Assembly: GCA_017512365.1 (NCBI GenBank)
Contig: JAFWGQ010000014.1
Coordinates: 1-64,000 of the forward strand
DNA length: 64,000 bases
Origin: Mogibacterium sp.
GTDB taxonomy: Bacteria > Bacillota > Clostridia > Peptostreptococcales > Anaerovoracaceae
Reading direction: 5' to 3'
The notes under the pieces were generated by a model, which saw nothing but the letters and a program-made list of their open reading frames with translations, had not been told where the DNA came from and searched no databases. Of this stretch, positions 59,280 through 64,000 are shown piece after piece. A program made the position numbers and the translations under genes. How positions within the stretch are numbered: position 1 is the first letter of the stretch; every line of letters starts with the position of its first letter.

Positions 59280-60392
59280 ATGAAAAACAACAGTATCATC
59301 AAAAGAATATTCATCCTGCTTCTGACGGCTCTGCTGACCATCGGCTTTTCCGCACCTGCTTTTGCTGCCGAAACGGCTGAGCAGAAAGCGGAGCGGATAC
59401 TGTCGAAGATGAGCACAGACGAAAAGATAGCTCAGATGATGGTAGTCGCCATGCCGTCGGAAAAAGCCGCTGCAGTCCAGAAGAAGCATCAGTTCGGAGG
59501 ATACATACTTTTCGGCGGAAACTTTGCCGGGACCGACAGCAAGGGGATGAAGAAGCTCGTCAGATCCTGTCAGAGATCATCGAAGGTGCCGATGCTGATG
59601 GGCACAGATGAGGAGGGCGGCACTGTTGTAAGGGCGTCGTTTTACAAAAGATACAGAAAAAGCAGATACCGCTCCCCGAGACAGGTGTACAGGTCGGGCG
59701 GATACAAGGGCATAACGAAGGACACCGGGAACAAGGACGCTTTTCTCAGGTCTCTCGGACTCAACTGCAATTTCGCTCCCGTGGCGGATGTGCCGTACAG
59801 GAGGAGCGACTTCATGTATCAGCGCGCTTTCTCGACAAATGTCGGCGGCGTGAGCAGATTCATAAAGCTCAGCGTGAAGCGGATGAGAAAGGACGATATC
59901 GTGTCTGTGCTCAAGCACTTCCCGGGATACGGAGACAATGGCGATACCCACGGAAGGATAATCCGGGACAGGAGGCCGAGATCCGCATTTGTCACAAGAG
60001 ATCTGAAGCCGTTTGAGGCAGGGATACAGTCCGGGGCAGACATGATCATGGTGTCCCACACCATAGTCAATGCCTTCGATAAAAAGAATCCGGCTTCGCT
60101 TTCGCCGGCTGTCCATGAATACATGCGCAAAAACATGGGCTTCGGCGGAGTGATAATCACGGACGGCCTCGGCATGAAGGGGGTAACGGACTTCGTCGGA
60201 GGTGACAGCGGAAAAGCCGCGGTGCGCGCGGTCAGGGCGGGCAACGACATGCTGTGCGTCACGACGGACTACAGCCGCTGCCTTTCCGCGATAAAAAAAG
60301 CCGCAGCCGGGGGAGATATATCACAGAAACAGATAGATGATTCTGTAAAAAGGATACTTCTGATGAAGATCAGAAGGGGAATAATAAAATAG
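59280..60392 (+). CDS. Secreted GH3-family beta-N-acetylhexosaminidase (NagZ-like)
   Basis: 370 aa. Signal peptide (about 1-29, cleavage at AFAA). GH3 core: MLMGTDEEGGTVVR, FAPVADVPYRRSDFMYQRAFS, the KHFPGYGDNGDTHGR His/Asp loop typical of NagZ, and the nucleophile Asp in GVIITDGLGMKGV. It would cleave GlcNAc from muropeptides outside the cell. The middle is unusually basic (YKRYRKSRYRSPRQVYRSGGYK). The frame opens at 58842 inside cdsA; the ATG at 59280 gives the signal peptide. It occupies the place where dxr stands in most Firmicutes. Confidence 0.9.
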   Translation: MKNNSIIKRIFILLLTALLTIGFSAPAFAAETAEQKAERILSKMSTDEKIAQMMVVAMPSEKAAAVQKKHQFGGYILFGGNFAGTDSKGMKKLVRSCQRSSKVPMLMGTDEEGGTVVRASFYKRYRKSRYRSPRQVYRSGGYKGITKDTGNKDAFLRSLGLNCNFAPVADVPYRRSDFMYQRAFSTNVGGVSRFIKLSVKRMRKDDIVSVLKHFPGYGDNGDTHGRIIRDRRPRSAFVTRDLKPFEAGIQSGADMIMVSHTIVNAFDKKNPASLSPAVHEYMRKNMGFGGVIITDGLGMKGVTDFVGGDSGKAAVRAVRAGNDMLCVTTDYSRCLSAIKKAAAGGDISQKQIDDSVKRILLMKIRRGIIK

Positions 60393-60408
60393 TCAGGAGA
60401 ACACAGAT

Positions 60409-61422
60409 TTGAAAACAGCCATATTATTCGTATTCATGATGCTGGTCCTGGTCATTCCTCACGAGTGGGGGCACATGATGGTGGCCAGATGGTGCGGCGT
60501 CAAAATCAAGGAATTCTCGGTCGGAATGGGACCGCTCATTTTCAAGAAGCAGAAGGGAGACACCCAGTATTCCCTCAGGCTCCTTCCTCTGGGCGGATAC
60601 TGCATGATGGAAGGAGAGGAAGAGGCTGTAGACAGCCCGACCTCGTACAGCAGCAAGACCTATCCGCAGAAGATAGCGATACTTCTGGCGGGAGTCACGA
60701 TGAACGTGATCATCGCGATAATCGCGGTCTCCGTTGCGTTATGGATCGGAGGAGCTCTCACCAACACTATCGGCGAGGTGACGCCGGGTCTGCCGGCTGA
60801 AGCTGCGGGACTCGAGGCAGGTGACACCATAGTCGCTGTCAACGGCAAGGATACTCCGGAATGGGAGGATGTCGTGGCCGCTATCGACGGCTATAAAAAG
60901 GGAGACGCTCCTCTTGCGGTCACGTATGAACGCGAAGGCAGGGAGAATACAGTGAACGTGACGCCTGAGTACAACGAGGAGAGAAAGGCATACATGCTCG
61001 GCATCACCGCCGGCGTGACGCACAGCTTTTTCAGGACCGCCGTGCACGGACCTGCTGCGACATGGGAACTCACCAAAGCCATGCTGTCAGGATTCAGGAT
61101 GCTCTTTTCCGGCAAGCTCCACAAGGACGATGTCGCGGGGCCGGTAGGACTGGTGAAGATAGTAGGCCAGGCCTCGGATTACGGCGTCGCGCCTTATCTG
61201 ATGCTGCTTGCTCTTGTAAGCCTCAACCTCGCGTTCTTCAATCTCCTCCCGATACCGGGACTCGACGGCGGCAAGATATTCTTTATCCTGCTCAAGATCA
61301 TCTCCGGAGGAAGGATAAACGACGACATGGAATACAAGGCCACGCTCGTGGGCATGGCTGTTCTGCTGATGCTCTTCGTATTCATAACGATCAATGATGT
61401 CATGAACCTGTTCGGCAATTAG
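60409..61422 (+). CDS. rseP: Site-2 zinc metalloprotease RseP/RasP
   Basis: 337 aa, TTG start with AGGAGA upstream. Zinc motif HEWGH (His18, Glu19, His22) in TM1, a PDZ domain (about 120-200: GEVTPGLPAEAAGLEAGDTIVAVNGKDTPEW) and the second metal motif LLPIPGLDGGKI. It cleaves anti-sigma factors and signal-peptide remnants within the membrane. Confidence 0.95.
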   Translation: MKTAILFVFMMLVLVIPHEWGHMMVARWCGVKIKEFSVGMGPLIFKKQKGDTQYSLRLLPLGGYCMMEGEEEAVDSPTSYSSKTYPQKIAILLAGVTMNVIIAIIAVSVALWIGGALTNTIGEVTPGLPAEAAGLEAGDTIVAVNGKDTPEWEDVVAAIDGYKKGDAPLAVTYEREGRENTVNVTPEYNEERKAYMLGITAGVTHSFFRTAVHGPAATWELTKAMLSGFRMLFSGKLHKDDVAGPVGLVKIVGQASDYGVAPYLMLLALVSLNLAFFNLLPIPGLDGGKIFFILLKIISGGRINDDMEYKATLVGMAVLLMLFVFITINDVMNLFGN

Positions 61423-61432
61423 AGGTGATGCG

Positions 61433-62494
61433 ATGTCGAGGAAAGTATATTGCGGCGATGTCGCCATCGGAGGCGGAGCGCCGGTATCCATACAGTCGAT
61501 GACCAATACGGACACCAGAGACACTGACGCTCTGGTAAGGCAGATCTGGGAACTCGCGGATGCGGGATGCCAGATCGTGCGCTGCGCCATACCGGATATG
61601 GAGGCTGCGGAATCCTTCGGCAGGGCGAAGAAGCTTGTCAGAGTGCCCCTGGTAGCCGACATCCACTTCGATCACAGGCTCGCGATAGCCGCGATCGAAG
61701 CCGGAGCGGACAAGATAAGGATCAATCCGGGCAACATCGGAAGCGCGGAGAACGTAAAAGCCGTAGTCGACAAGGCCAGGGAAAGAGATATCCCGATCAG
61801 GGTCGGCGTCAACTCAGGCTCGCTTCAGAGCGACATACTGAAAAAATACGGAGGCGTGACAGCTGACGCTCTTGCGGAGAGCGGAGCGGGCATGGTCAGG
61901 TACATCGAGGATCTCGGCTACGACAGGCTGGTCGTATCGATCAAATCCTCAAACGTCAGGATGAACTACGATGCTCACATGAAGCTCAAAGAGCTTACCG
62001 ACGCCGCGATCCACGTAGGAATAACCGAGTCAGGCACGCCGTCGAACGGAGAACTCAAGTCCGCGGTCGGCATAGGATCGCTGCTGCTCGCCGGGATAGG
62101 CGACACCATGAGAGTTTCTCTCACGGCAGATCCGGTAAAGGAAGTCCTTTTTGCGCGCCGCATACTCGAGACGGTCGGAATGAGAGAGAAGGCCATAGAC
62201 GTAGTGTCCTGTCCTACATGCGGGAGGACCGAGATAGATCTCATCGGTCTCGCGAACGAAGCGGAAGAAAGGCTGATGCCTGTCGCTCGGAAGAGGGCAG
62301 CTGCAGGTCTCAGGCCTCTTAAGATCGCTGTCATGGGATGCGCTGTGAACGGCCCCGGAGAGAGCCGCGAGGCGGACTACGGCATCGCCGGCGGCAGGGG
62401 AGAAGGGCTGGTGTTCAGCCACGGAGAGGTAATAGAAAAGGTGCCGGAAGACAGACTCATTGACCGGCTCATAGAACTGGTCGAAGCTGAATGA
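61433..62494 (+). CDS. ispG: 4-hydroxy-3-methylbut-2-enyl diphosphate synthase (MEP pathway)
   Basis: 353 aa. VSIQSMTNTDTRD, ADIHFDHRLAIAA, RINPGNIG, and the [4Fe-4S] cysteines in SCPTCGRTEIDL and MGCAVNGPGESREADYGIAGG. It performs the sixth step of the MEP isoprenoid route, feeding UppS. Its presence implies dxr must be elsewhere in the genome. Overlaps polC by 4 nt. Confidence 0.96.
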   Translation: MSRKVYCGDVAIGGGAPVSIQSMTNTDTRDTDALVRQIWELADAGCQIVRCAIPDMEAAESFGRAKKLVRVPLVADIHFDHRLAIAAIEAGADKIRINPGNIGSAENVKAVVDKARERDIPIRVGVNSGSLQSDILKKYGGVTADALAESGAGMVRYIEDLGYDRLVVSIKSSNVRMNYDAHMKLKELTDAAIHVGITESGTPSNGELKSAVGIGSLLLAGIGDTMRVSLTADPVKEVLFARRILETVGMREKAIDVVSCPTCGRTEIDLIGLANEAEERLMPVARKRAAAGLRPLKIAVMGCAVNGPGESREADYGIAGGRGEGLVFSHGEVIEKVPEDRLIDRLIELVEAE

Positions 62495-64000
62495 TCAAAA
62501 TACCCGAAGAAATACTGACCGCCGCTGAGCTTACCGAAGCCAGCGGCAAAAAAGCGGCTGATATCGACATCGAGATAACAAATGTATCGGTTTCCAGGAT
62601 CAGCGGAGGTTCGAGCGTGGCGCTTACCATAGACGCCAAGCTCAATTTTCTGATGCCGATAAAGACCGAGCGTTTGATGAAAGAGAGGATAGCCTCCAGG
62701 ATATCCTCAGTAGAGAGAGTCAGGGTCAATTATTCATACACCGGAGTCAGGATGCCGCAGCACGGCAGCGACGGACAGGATGCTTCCGGCAGACCCGGCG
62801 GCAGCGGCTGGAGCGGAAGAAAGAGCAAAAAGGACGGCCCGGCGTTCGAGAACGCAAAAGGAGAGCTCGTGCTCATGGGCTCCGACTTCAGCGAAGCCCC
62901 CGTGCCATACGGAGAGCTTGCCGCTCTTGTCGGCACGAAGGACAAGCCGGTCATCGAAGGCGAGGTCTTCAGGATAGATTCCATGCCGATAAAAAGCGGC
63001 CGCGAGCTGGTCACGATACTTATAGCGTCCGGGGCGAGGACATTCGCGATGAAGGCATTCACCGCCAAGGAAAAGCTCGCCGAGATACAGGAAAACATCC
63101 ACTCCGGCGACATGATAAGGGCGAAGGGCGCCATAGAATACGACACCTATGAGCACGAGAACCTCATGATGTTCTCATCTCTCAAGAAGGTCGAAAAGAA
63201 GCTCAAGGAAGACACTTACCCGAACGGCCGCAGGGTCGAGCTGCACTGCCACACGAAGATGAGCGACAACGACGGCTTCAACGAGGTCTCGGACATCGTA
63301 AGCAAGGCTGCTTTCTGGGGACAGCCGGCAGTCGCCATCACTGACCACGGAGTCGTGCAGGCCTTCCCTGACGCTGCCAAGGAAGCTGCCAACCAGGCAA
63401 AGAAGGGCAGAGACATCAAAGTCATATACGGAGTGGAGGGATATCTCTATCCTGACGAGGACGCCGCTCTTGATGACGGCACGATAGACATCAAAAAGAA
63501 CAGGACCTATCACATCATAATCCTGGCCAGGAACCAGGAGGGCCTGAAGAACATATACAAGCTTGTGAGCCTGTCGCACATAGATTATTTCTACAAGAGA
63601 CCGAGGATACCGCGTTCTGTGCTCGAAGCTCACAGGGAGGGGCTCATCATAGGATCAGCCTGCGAAGCGGGCGAGGTATATCAGGCAGTAGTCAGAGGAG
63701 CGGATGATGAAGAGCTCGACCGCATCGCTTCGTATTACGACTATCTTGAGATACAGCCGCTGGGCAACAACCGCTTCATGATAGAAGACGGCATTGCAAA
63801 GGACGAGAACGACCTGATAGCCAACAACCTCAGGATCATAGCATCGGCAGACAGGCTCGGCAAGATGACCGTAGCAACGACGGACTCCCATTATCCGTCG
63901 CAGGATGCATCGATCTACCGCAATATAATCATGGCGGGCATTGGCTTCCGCGACACGCCGTCGGATTCCCTGTACCTCAGGACGACGGATGAGATGATGG
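62491..64000 (+). CDS. polC: DNA polymerase III PolC-type, N-terminal part (partial), without inserted exonuclease
   Basis: 503 codons to the window end, still open. Residues about 1-75 are the polC N-terminal domain, about 125-240 the OB domain (FENAKGELVLMG, PVIEGEVFRIDSMPIKSGRELVTILIASGARTFAMKAF). The PHP domain starts at RVELHCHTKMSDNDG (near 249) and continues with AVAITDHGVVQAFPDAAKEA and VIYGVEGYLYPD. In standard PolC an ~170-residue DnaQ-like exonuclease (V-x-D-x-E-T-T-G-L) interrupts PHP here; in this protein the text goes directly to NRTYHIIILARNQEGLKNIYKLVSLSHIDYFYKRPRIPRS (near 338), the second PHP half. The frame is clean, so this is not a sequencing frameshift. Palm and fingers lie beyond the window. 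Confidence 0.92.
   Translation, partial: MIKIPEEILTAAELTEASGKKAADIDIEITNVSVSRISGGSSVALTIDAKLNFLMPIKTERLMKERIASRISSVERVRVNYSYTGVRMPQHGSDGQDASGRPGGSGWSGRKSKKDGPAFENAKGELVLMGSDFSEAPVPYGELAALVGTKDKPVIEGEVFRIDSMPIKSGRELVTILIASGARTFAMKAFTAKEKLAEIQENIHSGDMIRAKGAIEYDTYEHENLMMFSSLKKVEKKLKEDTYPNGRRVELHCHTKMSDNDGFNEVSDIVSKAAFWGQPAVAITDHGVVQAFPDAAKEAANQAKKGRDIKVIYGVEGYLYPDEDAALDDGTIDIKKNRTYHIIILARNQEGLKNIYKLVSLSHIDYFYKRPRIPRSVLEAHREGLIIGSACEAGEVYQAVVRGADDEELDRIASYYDYLEIQPLGNNRFMIEDGIAKDENDLIANNLRIIASADRLGKMTVATTDSHYPSQDASIYRNIIMAGIGFRDTPSDSLYLRTTDEMM

Noticed and set aside
1-64000. CRISPR arrays, tRNA or rRNA genes, insertion sequences, prophage genes
   Set aside because: No regularly spaced repeats, no cloverleaf or rRNA core sequences, and no transposase, integrase or phage structural protein were recognised.

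Overview
The window reads as chromosomal DNA of a strictly anaerobic, moderately GC-rich member of the Clostridia (Bacillota). Signs of this are RNase Y, a PolC-type replicase, a threonine T-box, an L20-type leader before infC, a trimeric [FeFe] hydrogenase (HydABC), a glycyl radical enzyme with its activase, a membrane pyrophosphatase and a multi-subunit Mrp-type cation antiporter. A lineage near Anaerovoracaceae is possible but cannot be fixed by reading alone. Almost everything is on the + strand; only an S66 peptidase and proC are on the - strand. I found no rRNA, tRNA, CRISPR array, transposase or prophage gene.

Layout. 1-170: tail of a membrane pyrophosphatase. 275-8846: a tightly packed five-gene signalling operon (MATE transporter fused to an RsbW/GHKL-like domain, ATP-grasp protein, membrane SpoIIE-type PP2C phosphatase, degenerate histidine kinase, HD-GYP protein). 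8913-12243: activase and trans-4-hydroxy-L-proline dehydratase (HypD). 12244-12554: convergent spacer with two terminators and two copies of a repeated palindrome. 12555-13586 (-): S66 peptidase. 13818-17972: hydCBA. 18203-23059: M18 aminopeptidase, small exporter, GGDEF-EAL protein. 23121-23918 (-): proC, whose product reduces the P5C made by HypD. 24136-25611: radical SAM gene plus lexA under a promoter containing a LexA box. 25778-33732: ten-gene Mrp/Mbh-like antiporter operon. 33925-36817: secreted repeat protein and Maf. 36990-38297: infC-rpmI-rplT and a small membrane ORF.

38563-42165: secreted SmpA-like protein, a binding-protein/permease fusion and an ABC ATPase that carries a second GHKL-like C-terminal domain. 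42317-44583: lipoprotein trigger factor, nrdR, cmk, with an NrdR-like box in the first promoter. 44689-49479: radC, rny, cysteine desulfurase, thiI. 49479-53455: a second MATE protein and a three-domain AMP-ligase/ACP/PlsC fusion. 53477-55881: T-box and thrS. 56233-64000: pyrH-frr-uppS-cdsA-(GH3)-rseP-ispG-polC, a conserved Firmicute cluster in which dxr is missing and a secreted GH3 enzyme stands in its place, and in which polC lacks the exonuclease insert.

The strongest candidates for something undescribed are: (i) the 275-8846 operon together with the ABC ATPase at 41071, two unrelated transporters that both end in degenerate GHKL/RsbW-like domains; (ii) a TGTAAAG-N4-CTTTACA palindrome found four times; (iii) two unrelated inverted-repeat elements bracketing pyrH-frr; (iv) the exonuclease-less PolC; and (v) an Mrp operon with three antiporter-like subunits, one missing the TM7 lysine. 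All calls come from reading the sequence; no database search was run.
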